From positions 124,001-188,000 of the forward strand of contig NZ_MRCC01000004.1 of NCBI RefSeq assembly GCF_001904655.1: 64,000 bases of DNA, in the 5' to 3' direction. Numbering within the stretch: the stretch's first letter is position 1; every line of letters begins with the position of its first letter. Positions 54,231 through 63,227 of the stretch are shown here, one piece after another. The translations under genes and the position numbers were made by a program. The notes under the pieces are model-generated. The model did no database searches. It was given only the letters and a program-made list of their open reading frames with translations, and was not told the DNA's origin. Origin of the DNA: Chroogloeocystis siderophila 5.2 s.c.1 (GTDB lineage Bacteria; Cyanobacteriota; Cyanobacteriia; Cyanobacteriales; Chroococcidiopsidaceae).

Positions 54231-56024
54231 ATGACGAACGTTGCAACTATCTGTAAAGGTAGTTTAATTGCTGCGGCAACTTTTTGGTGCTTATTAGTTG
54301 AGACTACATTTTTATCATCATCAAAAGTCTGGGGATCGCCGACACAAGCGATCGCGACTAAAACTTATCAAAATACAACAGATACAACTTCTATAACCGA
54401 AGTCACGAACTTCGTCACGACAAACAACGATTCAATGGCACAAGTAACATCAGTCTCGCAGTTATCCGACGTGCAACCTACTGATTGGGCGTTTCAAGCA
54501 TTACAATCGCTTGTCGAACGTTATGGTTGTATTGTGGGTTATCCTGATAGCACCTATCGCGGTAACCGCGCTTTAACTCGTTATGAATTTGCTGCGGGTT
54601 TGAATGCGTGTTTAGATCGCGTTAATGAACTAATTGCAGCAGCAACCGCGAATCAAGTGACTCGGGAAGATGTCGAAGCGCTACAAAGACTAGAAACAGA
54701 ATTCGCAGCAGAACTTGCAACTTTACGTGGACGAGTAGATACCTTAGAAGCCCAAGTCGCCGAACTCGCAGCAAATCAATTTTCAACAACAACGAAACTG
54801 ACAGGGAATGTCTTTGTCAATCTTACTGGGGCATTTGCAGATGGAACGATTCTAGCCGAAGGCGAAACCGCATTTAGAACGCAGCCGAGAACTGCAACAC
54901 CTTTATTACGCCAAATTGATGAAGATCCCCATATTACTCTCAGTAATTTAGTTTGGTTGAATTTCAATACATCTTTTACAAGTAGAGATTCATTAGTTGT
55001 ACAGCTAGGAGCAGGTAATGGTAACTCTCCTGCCAATCAATTTGTCTCGGCAGGCTTGTATAATACCTGGGGAGTTCCTTTTACCGACCAAACAACCGCA
55101 CCAGGGGGAACCGAAGGTGCAAATGATGTAGTGGTGCGTGAACTGTTTTACAGCTTTCCTGTGACAGATAATTTGCAAGCAATCGTAGGTTCGCGGATTA
55201 ACTGGTATCGCTATTTTGATACAAACCGCTTTACGTTCTTTTTAACAGGTGCAGGTAGTTTTAACTCTAGTGGAAGTACGCTGTTAAATACAATTGACCG
55301 CGGTTCGGGTTTAGCGCTTCTGTGGCAAATTAACGATCAATTTAGGCTTAATGTTGCTTATTTGGGTGAAAATTCCGAATTTCTTCCTAGTGGTGTATTT
55401 AATTCCTCTAGCAATCCGAGCCAAGGTCTATTTAACCCTACGAATACAATTACCGCTGAGCTAACTTTTTCACCGAGCGATCGCTTTAACTTAAGATTAC
55501 TCTATAACCGCTCGAATACTAGAGCAATTGGTGGACAAATCGGCGGTGCGATCGGCGAACCGATTTATGGATTTGCCGATGATGGTTTTGATGGTCCTGT
55601 TGATAATGCCACAGCGGATGTTGTTAGTGTCAACTTCGACTGGCTCATTGCGGATGGTTTTGGTATCTTTGGACGCTATGGCTACGGTAGTACCAATTTA
55701 TTTCCTTTAACTCCAGGTTTACCGGATGGAGAAGTCAACGCCCAGTCACTACAACTCGGAGTTGCGTTTCCTGACTTAATTAAAGAAGGCGCGCTGTTAA
55801 CACTATCTTATCTGCTTCCCTTCTCAATTCTTGACGGACGTAATTTTCTCGCCTCTGGTGGTGGAGATGGTGGAGTACAGTACGAATTTGAAGCAACATA
55901 TTTCTACCCACTAACAAATAACATTGCGCTTGTTCCCGCATTTTATGTTATAGGCAATCCCAATAATTTCAGCAATAACCCGACAGTCTATGTCGGTAAC
56001 TTACGCGCCCAGTTTAGCTTTTAG
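54231..56024 (+). CDS. SLH-domain OprB-type porin (iron-uptake porin family)
   Basis: A 597-residue cyanobacterial outer-membrane porin. Signal region ends about residue 40. One SLH domain (about 80-140) has VQPTDWAFQALQSLVERYGC and GYPDSTYRGNRALTRYEFAA and binds peptidoglycan-linked polymer. A coiled coil follows (about 145-185, ETEFAAELATLRGRVDTLEA). Then comes an OprB-type beta barrel rich in aromatic and small residues, ending NLRAQFSF with a terminal Phe. Such porins pass small solutes or inorganic ions. Single gene; the 269-bp upstream region is AT-rich. Confidence 0.9.
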   Translation: MTNVATICKGSLIAAATFWCLLVETTFLSSSKVWGSPTQAIATKTYQNTTDTTSITEVTNFVTTNNDSMAQVTSVSQLSDVQPTDWAFQALQSLVERYGCIVGYPDSTYRGNRALTRYEFAAGLNACLDRVNELIAAATANQVTREDVEALQRLETEFAAELATLRGRVDTLEAQVAELAANQFSTTTKLTGNVFVNLTGAFADGTILAEGETAFRTQPRTATPLLRQIDEDPHITLSNLVWLNFNTSFTSRDSLVVQLGAGNGNSPANQFVSAGLYNTWGVPFTDQTTAPGGTEGANDVVVRELFYSFPVTDNLQAIVGSRINWYRYFDTNRFTFFLTGAGSFNSSGSTLLNTIDRGSGLALLWQINDQFRLNVAYLGENSEFLPSGVFNSSSNPSQGLFNPTNTITAELTFSPSDRFNLRLLYNRSNTRAIGGQIGGAIGEPIYGFADDGFDGPVDNATADVVSVNFDWLIADGFGIFGRYGYGSTNLFPLTPGLPDGEVNAQSLQLGVAFPDLIKEGALLTLSYLLPFSILDGRNFLASGGGDGGVQYEFEATYFYPLTNNIALVPAFYVIGNPNNFSNNPTVYVGNLRAQFSF

Positions 56025-56060
56025 AGGTAATCAGCAAAAATTTAATACTCTAGTAAACTT

Positions 56061-58058
56061 CTAACCCTGACCTCTGCTATAGTGTCGAATGACTTCTGCA
56101 ACTGACCAAGCTTGCGCGATCGCACCTCTGGGAGTATGCGGCGCGTCACCGTCAAAAATTTCAGAAATTGAACCAATACAAGCTTGTGCGTGAAAGTGTT
56201 CGAGTAAAGGTTGCCAATCGAAAGGAACAGGTTCTTCCAAGTTGTAACGTTGCCAAGCACGGATAAAGGAACCAATCAGCCAACTCCAGACTGTACCTTG
56301 ATGATAAGCGCGATCGCGGTGTTCCGCATCTCCGGTGCATTTACCAACATATTGTACGTCTTCTGGTGCTAGACTCCGCAATCCATAAGGCGTGAGTAGT
56401 TTTGCCCTAGCAACTTCTAAAATTTGCCGTCCTTGGTGTGCGGGAAACGCAGAATGATGAAATGACAGTGCTAAAACCGCATTCGGACGAATTTGAGAAT
56501 TGAGGCGATCGTCCGGTTCAATCGTGTCGTATAAATAGCCTTTTGTCGGATTCCAAAACTTCTGCATCGAGTCTTTGACTTGTGCGGCTTGTTGTTGATA
56601 GCGTCGTGATTGATTCAATAAACGGGCTTGTTCAAATCCATCCTCTTGACTTAAACGTTGTGCCCAACTACTCGCCCAACACAAAGCAGAGTACCATAAA
56701 GCATTAATTTCGACAGGCTTACCGCGACGCGGTGTGACAGGTTGTCCGCGAACAATCGCATCCATCCAAGTCAGCGCGACACCAGGTGCATCCCAACTCA
56801 CAAGTCCATCCGCAGCATCGACTTGGATATTAAACTTTGTCCCCGCCATAAAAGCTTTATAAATTTGCTGTACGACGGCGTATTCCTCGACTAAAAAATC
56901 CCAATCTTGCGTAGCTTCGAGATACAACCCTAAAGTTTCAATCCATAGTAAAGCCGCATCAATACTGTTGTAAGACGGTTCAGCGCCAGTATTAGGAAAC
57001 GTATTCGGAATCAAACCATGACGACAATAACGACCAAAAGTTTGTAACAGTCCTTTTGCTAAATCAAAGCGCTGCGTTGTCAACGCTAATCCTGGTAACG
57101 CAATTAATGTATCGCGTCCCCAATCGTTAAACCAGTGATAACCTGCAATGACTGTAGGTCCAGCAATCGAAGCGCGGTACACGACAAATTGGTCACTCGC
57201 ACGGAGTAATTGCCGAAGTTGTGTAGAAGTTGAAGACTCAAAATTGAACGTTTGGGCAAGTCGTTGCTGTTCTTCTTGCACAGCCTCGGCAAAATCTGTG
57301 TTCTGCAATGTCGGTAAAGCACGACTCGGAAACCCTACCCGTGCTTCTATGGTAAGACAACTTTCAGGCTCTAGGTGAATTGTAAGATAACCAGGACTAT
57401 ACAAGTCTTCGTGATCGCTTAATCCTCGATTTGTTTCTTCGGGCAAACGATAATTCCAGTACCATACAGGATCGTGCTGATATTCACCGGCTGTCCAACG
57501 TAGCCGCCAAGGGGTTCCTATCCATCCAGGGCGTAATGCTTGCAAAAATACCTGTTGTTGCTCCAAAAGTTGCGAAAATTGTAGATTCGGATCGGCTTGC
57601 TGCTGATGATGAAAATCGCGATCGGCAATCATCAATCGCAAGCGTAAAATCCCTGGAACTTCTCCTTTGTAGCAATACTGAATTAGAACGCGATTTGTAT
57701 TGCTATCTGAGGGTACAGTACCTACATGCGGCATAATCATCTGTCTCGTTAGCTGCCAATTATCTTGTTGCCATATCCACGTAGGAACAGGGTCAATCTC
57801 AAAGCGATGCAGCAACTCAAAGCCTTTTGGCTCGATAACGTTATTACCCCAATAATTTGTGCCTAAGGCAATAACTTTGCCAGCCACTTCTAAACTTGCT
57901 TCGATGTGCGACAGTAGTAACGTGCGCTGACTCGGTGGGTCCAATGCTGCAACTAACCAACCATGATACGTCCGCGTGCGAGCGTCAGTTACTGTACCAC
58001 TCGCAAAACTTCCTAATCCATTTGTCAGCAGCCACTCGCGATCGTCTAAATTCTTCAT
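56061..58058 (-). CDS. Glycogen debranching enzyme (amylo-alpha-1,6-glucosidase type)
   Basis: A 665-residue protein. The N-terminal GDE domain is WLLTNGLGSFASGTVTDART with RTYHGWLVAA. The C-terminal six-hairpin toroid is marked by GYHWFNDWGRDTLIALPGLA, YNSIDAALLWIETL, VSWDAPGVALTWMDAI, PVEINALWYSAL and HQGTVWSWLIGSFI. This is the bacterial amylo-alpha-1,6-glucosidase family (CAZy GH133-like), which trims glycogen branches. Together with glgC and a GH13 gene to the right it belongs to glycogen metabolism. It converges with the porin gene. A dispersed repeat sits next to its 3' end. Confidence 0.9.
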   Translation of the reverse strand: MKNLDDREWLLTNGLGSFASGTVTDARTRTYHGWLVAALDPPSQRTLLLSHIEASLEVAGKVIALGTNYWGNNVIEPKGFELLHRFEIDPVPTWIWQQDNWQLTRQMIMPHVGTVPSDSNTNRVLIQYCYKGEVPGILRLRLMIADRDFHHQQQADPNLQFSQLLEQQQVFLQALRPGWIGTPWRLRWTAGEYQHDPVWYWNYRLPEETNRGLSDHEDLYSPGYLTIHLEPESCLTIEARVGFPSRALPTLQNTDFAEAVQEEQQRLAQTFNFESSTSTQLRQLLRASDQFVVYRASIAGPTVIAGYHWFNDWGRDTLIALPGLALTTQRFDLAKGLLQTFGRYCRHGLIPNTFPNTGAEPSYNSIDAALLWIETLGLYLEATQDWDFLVEEYAVVQQIYKAFMAGTKFNIQVDAADGLVSWDAPGVALTWMDAIVRGQPVTPRRGKPVEINALWYSALCWASSWAQRLSQEDGFEQARLLNQSRRYQQQAAQVKDSMQKFWNPTKGYLYDTIEPDDRLNSQIRPNAVLALSFHHSAFPAHQGRQILEVARAKLLTPYGLRSLAPEDVQYVGKCTGDAEHRDRAYHQGTVWSWLIGSFIRAWQRYNLEEPVPFDWQPLLEHFHAQACIGSISEIFDGDAPHTPRGAIAQAWSVAEVIRHYSRGQG

Positions 58059-58192
58059 TTGCTACTCAAAATCGTTATGAGTATGATATAGTTGTAACAG
58101 TTCGACATAATTAAAATTTGCGTGCATGAGTTAGTTTTATCAAACTCGCTCATAGTCACCTGAAAGTAGACGCATCAAGGAGAAATAGTTTA

Positions 58193-58804
58193 ATGCCTCT
58201 AAGTTACGCAGCAGATGGATGCCTCAGAGTTGGTCAAACTGCTCCCGATTTTACAGCTACTGCTGTATACGATCAGGAGTTTAAGACAATCAAACTCTCT
58301 GACTATCGGGGCAAGTACGTAATCCTATTTTTCTATCCTCTAGACTTTACCTTTGTTTGCCCAACTGAGATTACCGCATTTAGCGATCGCTTTGACGACT
58401 TTAAGGCAATCAACACGGAAATTTTAGGCGTTTCTGTTGATAGTGAATTTTCGCACTTAGCCTGGATTCAAACAGATCGTAAATCTGGTGGCGTAGGCGA
58501 CCTAAATTATCCGCTTGTTTCGGACATCAAGAAAGAAATTAGTGCTGCTTACAACGTTCTCGATCCAGAAGCAGGTGTTGCGCTGCGTGGTCTGTTCATC
58601 ATCGATAAAGACGGTATTATCCAGCACTCAACCATTAATAACCTGTCCTTTGGTCGCAACGTAGACGAGACGCTACGCACACTCAAAGCAATTCAGTACG
58701 TACAAGATCACCCGGATGAGGTATGTCCTGCTGGTTGGCAGCCTGGTGATAAGACAATGACACCCGATCCTGTCAAGTCCAAAGTTTACTTTGCTTCAGT
58801 GTAA
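58193..58804 (+). CDS. Typical 2-Cys peroxiredoxin
   Basis: A 203-residue peroxiredoxin reducing hydrogen and organic peroxides with thioredoxin. Peroxidatic cysteine C56 is in [13 protein letters not shown], and the resolving cysteine is near the C-terminus in [27 protein letters not shown] and [13 protein letters not shown] match the Prx1/AhpC subfamily. The length and the C-terminal extension past the resolving Cys suggest the sensitive, eukaryote-like form. A terminator follows. Confidence 0.95.
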   Translation: MPLSYAADGCLRVGQTAPDFTATAVYDQEFKTIKLSDYRGKYVILFFYPLDFTFVCPTEITAFSDRFDDFKAINTEILGVSVDSEFSHLAWIQTDRKSGGVGDLNYPLVSDIKKEISAAYNVLDPEAGVALRGLFIIDKDGIIQHSTINNLSFGRNVDETLRTLKAIQYVQDHPDEVCPAGWQPGDKTMTPDPVKSKVYFASV

Positions 58805-58836
58805 ACAACAAATGCACTAACACCATAGAAGCTTCT

Positions 58837-58878
58837 AACCCAACACAGCTTAAAAAGAGTAACAATGTGTTGGGTTTT
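58837..58878 (+). terminator. Terminator after 2-Cys peroxiredoxin
   Basis: AACCCAACACA and TGTGTTGGGTT form a perfect 11-bp stem with an 18-base loop, running into TT. Confidence 0.8.
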
Positions 58879-58979
58879 CATCAAAGCAAAAATGTTAATA
58901 TTAAACAGTTTTCTCGAAAAAAATAGCTAAATTTAGCATAGTATTTCTCATTTTCTTGAAGCTGATAAAGAAAAAAATT

Positions 58980-59543
58980 ATGCTAACTTCCACAAATTTT
59001 AGTGGTTTATTAAACGAACGCTTTTTTCGGAATTTGTTACCGATTCCCGCTGAAGATGCTATTAGTTTAGGCAAAACCACGCCAAACTTTGGGCTACCCG
59101 ATATTACTAACGGTCGGCTAGTCAAGTTATCCGATTATCAAGGGAAACAGCCAGTTTTATTAGATTTTACGCGGATTTTTACCGAAAAGCAATATTGTCC
59201 TTTCTGCTATCCTCATATCATCGATTTGAACGAGAACTACGATCGCTTTACAAGTCGTGGGATAGCAGTTCTGATGATTACCAGTACTGATGAACGTCAA
59301 AGTCAAATCGTTATTAAAGATTTGGGATTAAAACTTCCCTTACTCAGCGATCCTAGTTGTAGTACATTCCGCAACTATAAAGTAGGACAAGCATTAGGCG
59401 CACCTTTACCCGCACAGTTTGTCCTAGACACACAAGGTAAACTGCAATACAGACATCTGTTTTCCTTTTTTTCACATAATGCCAGTATCGAAACGTTATT
59501 AGCGCAGTTTGAGAAACAGAATAAAAAGACGCCTGGCGAATAA
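58980..59543 (+). CDS. AhpC/TSA-family redoxin, PRXL-type
   Basis: A 187-residue thioredoxin-fold protein from ATG 58980; a TTG 24 bases earlier is unlikely. DAISLGKTTPNFGLPDITNG and VKLSDYQGKQPVLLDFTRIF are the redoxin start. The active site reads QYCPFCYPHI, a CxxC in place of the T/S-x-x-C of most peroxiredoxins. LPLLSDPSCSTFRNYKVG and APLPAQFVLDTQGKLQYRH complete the fold. Could be an atypical peroxiredoxin or a thiol oxidoreductase. Confidence 0.83.
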   Translation: MLTSTNFSGLLNERFFRNLLPIPAEDAISLGKTTPNFGLPDITNGRLVKLSDYQGKQPVLLDFTRIFTEKQYCPFCYPHIIDLNENYDRFTSRGIAVLMITSTDERQSQIVIKDLGLKLPLLSDPSCSTFRNYKVGQALGAPLPAQFVLDTQGKLQYRHLFSFFSHNASIETLLAQFEKQNKKTPGE

Positions 59544-59562
59544 ATTTGCGGCTCAAACTCTA

Positions 59563-59657
59563 AGTCCACGTGGTGGACTAAAAAAAACAAATATTGTTGT
59601 AGAAACCTGTGCAAACAGGCTTTGTTTTTGTAGCTGCGGTTAAAACCGCATCAGCTA
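59563..59657. repeat. Composite repeat with three hairpins between redoxin and dnaJ
   Basis: AGTCCAC-GTG-GTGGACT (about 59565-59582), CCTGT-GCAA-ACAGG followed by CTTTGTTTTT (59606-59629, a plausible rightward terminator) and TGCGGTT-AA-AACCGCA (59635-59650). The first and third belong to dispersed cyanobacterial repeats. Confidence 0.55.
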
Positions 59658-60683
59658 TTAAAGTGTCACCTGCTGCAAGTGACTGCGGGGATTGAAAGTG
59701 CGGTTGTCGCGGATTTTTTCGTAGCACTCGCGTTCAGTTGGGGTAAGTTCTTTAGGTGGTGCGATCGCAATTTTCACAAGTTGATCGCTGCGCCCGCCTT
59801 TTGGTAATGTCCAACCTTTACCGCGTAATCGTAGGGTTTGACCCGAACGAATTCCCGCAGGTATATTCATTTTGACGCTTCCATCGGGTGTTGGAACTTC
59901 AATCACTGCACCGAGTACCGCCTCGTCAGGAGTAATTGGCACTTCACACACCAAATTATCTCCCTCAAACTGGAAGAATGAATGCGGTAAAAGTTCGACT
60001 TTCAGATAAAGATCGCCACGTTGCTGATTGTAAGGGCTGGTTTTTCCTTTGCCGCGTACGCGAATTTTGCTACCAGGTTTAGCGCCAGGCGGAATCCGGA
60101 CTTCGATCGCTTCGTTACCTAAGCTAATTCGCTTTTGCACGCCATTGAAAGCTTCCGCAAAACTCAGCTTGATCGAGGCTTCAGTGTCTAAAGACGCACT
60201 AGAAGGCGCGGCAGTATCAAAATTAGAGAAATCGCCAAAGCCATCAAAGCCACTAAAACCACTTGAGCGCGGAGTCGTACGATAAGTATAAGTTTGGCTA
60301 CGAGTAGTACCACTACGACTCGCCCCAGTCCGACCAAATCCACCTAAAAGGTCGTTGAGAAACTCATCAAAAGAGCCGTATTTACCAAAGTCAAATTCTT
60401 CAAATCCGACACTACTACCGCCACCCCCTGAAGACCATCCTTGTCCAGCTTGTTTCCAGTATTGCCCAAAAGAGTCGTATTTTCTCCGCTTTTCGGCGTC
60501 TGAGAGAACTTCGTAAGCTTCGTTGACTTCTTTAAATTTTGCCTCAGCTTGTTTATTCCCAGGGTTAACGTCTGGGTGATATTTTCGCGCTAGTCGGCGA
60601 AACGCTTGTTTAATTTCGTCATTTGTGGCAGTCTTACTGACTCCCAAAATACTGTAATAATCTTTGAAGTCGGTCGCAGCCAT
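59658..60683 (-). CDS. DnaJ-class co-chaperone of the CbpA type
   Basis: A 341-residue class B J-protein. J-domain with HPD at 36-38 ([16 protein letters not shown]) occupies about 7-72. A Gly/Ser/Phe/Thr-rich linker runs to about 165. Two C-terminal beta-sandwich domains then follow ([38 protein letters not shown]). There is no zinc-finger CxxCxGxG repeat, so it is not class A DnaJ. It stimulates Hsp70 ATPase and delivers substrates. Single gene starting at ATG 60683. Confidence 0.92.
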   Translation of the reverse strand: MAATDFKDYYSILGVSKTATNDEIKQAFRRLARKYHPDVNPGNKQAEAKFKEVNEAYEVLSDAEKRRKYDSFGQYWKQAGQGWSSGGGGSSVGFEEFDFGKYGSFDEFLNDLLGGFGRTGASRSGTTRSQTYTYRTTPRSSGFSGFDGFGDFSNFDTAAPSSASLDTEASIKLSFAEAFNGVQKRISLGNEAIEVRIPPGAKPGSKIRVRGKGKTSPYNQQRGDLYLKVELLPHSFFQFEGDNLVCEVPITPDEAVLGAVIEVPTPDGSVKMNIPAGIRSGQTLRLRGKGWTLPKGGRSDQLVKIAIAPPKELTPTERECYEKIRDNRTFNPRSHLQQVTL

Positions 60684-61134
60684 CCACTAGCCTCCTCAAG
60701 AGAAATTTACTTTATTATTTTATGTATGTTTTTTAAACAACTGACTGCAACAGTGATCGCAGCCCCGTACCACAAATAGAATACCCTTCTTGAATTAGAG
60801 CAATTTTGTTGAATTGATGTTGTATCTCAAGATTACATCAGCACGTTAAAACGCTGTGATTCCAACTAAAGTAAAACGACATAACCCCGTACCCTCAGCT
60901 TAGCTTCAGAGGGCGAAAAGTGCCAACAGAGTTACGTTCGGTTGTTTGTCAAAGCGGCTGCGTGATATCCGTACCAGGACTTACGCAACAGCTACCCCAA
61001 ACAATCACTACTTCTTCATAAGCAGCCGTTTTTTTGGAGGGAGTTTGGGGGACGCAACCGTCCACCGATGGGGGAAATGGGGGGGAAAGCCCCCCAAGTC
61101 TTGGTTCTGAATTAAAACGCTAAGATTGCGTAAG
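60684..61134. other. 451-bp region holding the dnaJ promoter and a MITE-like element
   Basis: 60684-60976 is non-coding and should include the dnaJ promoter. The rest belongs to the MITE-like element listed separately. No small gene was found. Confidence 0.5.
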
Positions 61135-61137
61135 TCA
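60977..61137. mobile_element. MITE-like element with GACTTACGCAA inverted ends
   Basis: The ends GACTTACGCAA (60978-60988) and TTGCGTAAGTC (61126-61136) are perfect 11-base inverted repeats enclosing about 140 bases without coding potential. The interior is G-rich (GGGGGAAATGGGGGGGAAAG) and poly-T/GGAGGG-bearing, as in dispersed cyanobacterial sequences. The GGACTTACGCA end type is one I associate with short non-autonomous elements. The right end abuts and includes part of the stop codon of the kinase gene. Confidence 0.7.
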
Positions 61138-61656
61138 TACGTACTTTAAATTTGCAGAGTAGTGAATCAAGCGATCTAAGCCTTCTCCTAGCGTTGGTGG
61201 TGCATCGCGTAGTTGACGATGCATTCGCAGCACGACTTCTTCTGGTACAATGCGCTCTCGTCTTTTATTACGTGCTAGGCACAACCAAACGGGAGTATCA
61301 ACCCATAATCCTGTAATGTCATTAAAGCCAGTACGACGAGCGAGGGCAATGACTTCACGGCGATGGCGGCGTTGGGCATTCGTAGCATCGTAAATTGCTT
61401 CAGTTGCAATTCCTTGAGAAATTTGTAAGACAGCTTGCTGAAATTGAAGCTGTACCTGACGCCAAATTAATAACCAAGGTCCTTGGATACTTTCACTACC
61501 AAACAACTGTTGACGCAGTAGATCGGTAGAAATTAGCCGCCGACGGGGATCTTCCGCCAGCAGCACTCGCGCGAGTGTTGATTTACCACTACCTGGTAAT
61601 CCAATAAGGAGAATTAAGGGGCAAGTCGTAACCGAGCTAGAATGTTGATGTTCCAT
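61135..61656 (-). CDS. P-loop kinase/ATPase (AAA_33, zeta-like)
   Basis: A 173-residue P-loop protein: ILLIGLPGSGKSTLARVLLA with Walker A GLPGSGKST, then RRRLISTDLLRQQLFG, AIYDATNAQRRHRREVIALA and TGLWVDTPVWLCLARNKRRE. This is the polynucleotide-kinase/zeta-toxin-like AAA_33 pattern; substrate unknown. ATG 61656 is preferred over 61689 because GAGAGG lies just upstream and the extra codons come from CCTCACC-type repeat sequence. The TGA stop is formed at the junction with the MITE-like element, so the original C-terminus may be lost. Confidence 0.75.
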   Translation of the reverse strand: MEHQHSSSVTTCPLILLIGLPGSGKSTLARVLLAEDPRRRLISTDLLRQQLFGSESIQGPWLLIWRQVQLQFQQAVLQISQGIATEAIYDATNAQRRHRREVIALARRTGFNDITGLWVDTPVWLCLARNKRRERIVPEEVVLRMHRQLRDAPPTLGEGLDRLIHYSANLKYV

Positions 61657-61708
61657 CTCACCTCTCACCCCACTCTCCGAGAAGGGCAAAGCCCTACACC
61701 CCTCACCT

Positions 61709-62998
61709 TTAAATCACCATACCATCAGGAATGAGTGCGTTTTTGAGAACAACAGTAATACCACTGCGAATATAGAACCCTTGCTCTTCGCGTTCAGCCT
61801 CTTGGATGCGATCTTTGTTGATAATGTGGACATCACAGCCAATCCGCGCATTTTTATCGATGATTGCCCGTCGGATGGTCGTATTCGCACCAATTCCTAA
61901 AGGAATATTGCCATCATTACAGTCCGATTGTCTTTCGGCAAACGGTTGATAATAGTCTGCACCCATGATCAGCGAGTCTTCGATTGTGCAACCGGCTTCA
62001 ATTCTGGCGCGGACACCTAAAATTGAATGGTGAATGCGACAATTTTTGAGAATGCAACCATCACCAACAATTGATTCGGTGACTTGACAATCTAACAGCT
62101 TGCTAGGAGGCAAGTAACGCGCGCGCGAGTAAATTGGTGCGTTTTCATCATAAAAGCTAAATGCTGGCTGTGGTTGCCGCGTTAACGCCAAATTAGCTTC
62201 ATAAAACGCTTCAATTGTTCCGATATCTTCCCAATAACCGTCAAACAAGTAAGCTTGAACGTTGTAGTCTTGTGCAGAAGCTGGAATAATTTCTTTACCG
62301 AAATCTGTCCGCTCTTGAGATTCTTTTAATAGCTTGATGAGAACATCTTTTTTAAAGACGTAAATTCCCATTGACGCAATATATGGCTTTTGTCGCGCTT
62401 GATCTCCTGTTAACCCTAAAATACTGGTATCAACTTGCATCTGACGCAACGCTTCACCTTTTGGTTTTTCGCTAAAGTCAACGACGCGCCCTGAATCATT
62501 AATTTTCATCAGCCCAAAATCAGATGCGCGGCGCTCGTCCATTGGTACGACCGAAAGCGTAATATCAGCATTAGTGTCGCGGTGTCTTTGGACAAATAAG
62601 CGATAATCCATGCGGTAAAGATGATCGCCGGATAAAATCAGGTATTCATCAACATCCCACTCTTCCAATAGCCAAATATATTGGCGAACCGCGTCGGCGG
62701 TTCCTTGGAACCAGTTGGGGTTTTCTGGCGTTTGTTGGGCTGCTAGTACTTCGACAAAACCTTCGGTAAAACCCGAAAAGCTGTACGCGCGGGCGATATG
62801 ACGATTGAGTGAAGCTGAATTGAATTGTGTCAGAACGTAAATTTTAAATATTTCTGAATTAATACAGTTACTTACAGGAATATCGATTAAGCGATACTTC
62901 CCTGCTAATGGTACTGCTGGTTTGGCGCGTAGCTTCGTCAGTGGATAAAGCCGCGTACCTGCACCGCCCCCCAAAATAATCGCTAGTACTCTTTTCAC
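61709..62998 (-). CDS. glgC: Glucose-1-phosphate adenylyltransferase (ADP-glucose pyrophosphorylase)
   Basis: A 429-residue enzyme making ADP-glucose from ATP and glucose-1-phosphate, the committed step of glycogen synthesis. Motifs: [20 protein letters not shown] (catalytic loop), [36 protein letters not shown] with the metal-binding Asp, FSEKPKG (glucose-1-phosphate site) and a C-terminal left-handed helix with cyanobacterial allosteric residues ([12 protein letters not shown]). The start is GTG 62998, with GGGAGGA six bases upstream, giving the usual 429 residues rather than 440. Confidence 0.96.
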   Translation of the reverse strand: MKRVLAIILGGGAGTRLYPLTKLRAKPAVPLAGKYRLIDIPVSNCINSEIFKIYVLTQFNSASLNRHIARAYSFSGFTEGFVEVLAAQQTPENPNWFQGTADAVRQYIWLLEEWDVDEYLILSGDHLYRMDYRLFVQRHRDTNADITLSVVPMDERRASDFGLMKINDSGRVVDFSEKPKGEALRQMQVDTSILGLTGDQARQKPYIASMGIYVFKKDVLIKLLKESQERTDFGKEIIPASAQDYNVQAYLFDGYWEDIGTIEAFYEANLALTRQPQPAFSFYDENAPIYSRARYLPPSKLLDCQVTESIVGDGCILKNCRIHHSILGVRARIEAGCTIEDSLIMGADYYQPFAERQSDCNDGNIPLGIGANTTIRRAIIDKNARIGCDVHIINKDRIQEAEREEQGFYIRSGITVVLKNALIPDGMVI

Positions 62999-63083
62999 AA
63001 AAAATCCTCCCAACTGCCATTCGATTCCCAAGTACAGTGTAGGACTGTCCGGGACAACTAGTAAGGGGGAAATTCAGAAAATG

Positions 63084-63105
63084 GGTAACTGGTAACAGGT
63101 AATGG
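63084..63105. repeat. Heptamer STRR-type repeat upstream of glgC
   Basis: GGTAACT, GGTAACA, GGTAATG in tandem, upstream of the glgC start. Same family as at 21868 and 43625. Confidence 0.55.
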
Positions 63106-63227
63106 AAAAGCTTTTAGCATTTAGCCAAGTATCAATTACCAAAAAATTGATGTTTATTTCCATCTCTAGCTAGAACCGCCAAACTATTAATATCTGTACC
63201 TTGTCAATGAAGGACTAGGGAGTGTTT

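Noticed and set aside
62999-63031. ATG start giving a 440-residue GlgC
   Set aside because: It would place the GGGAGGA ribosome site inside the coding region; GTG 62998 gives the usual 429 residues.
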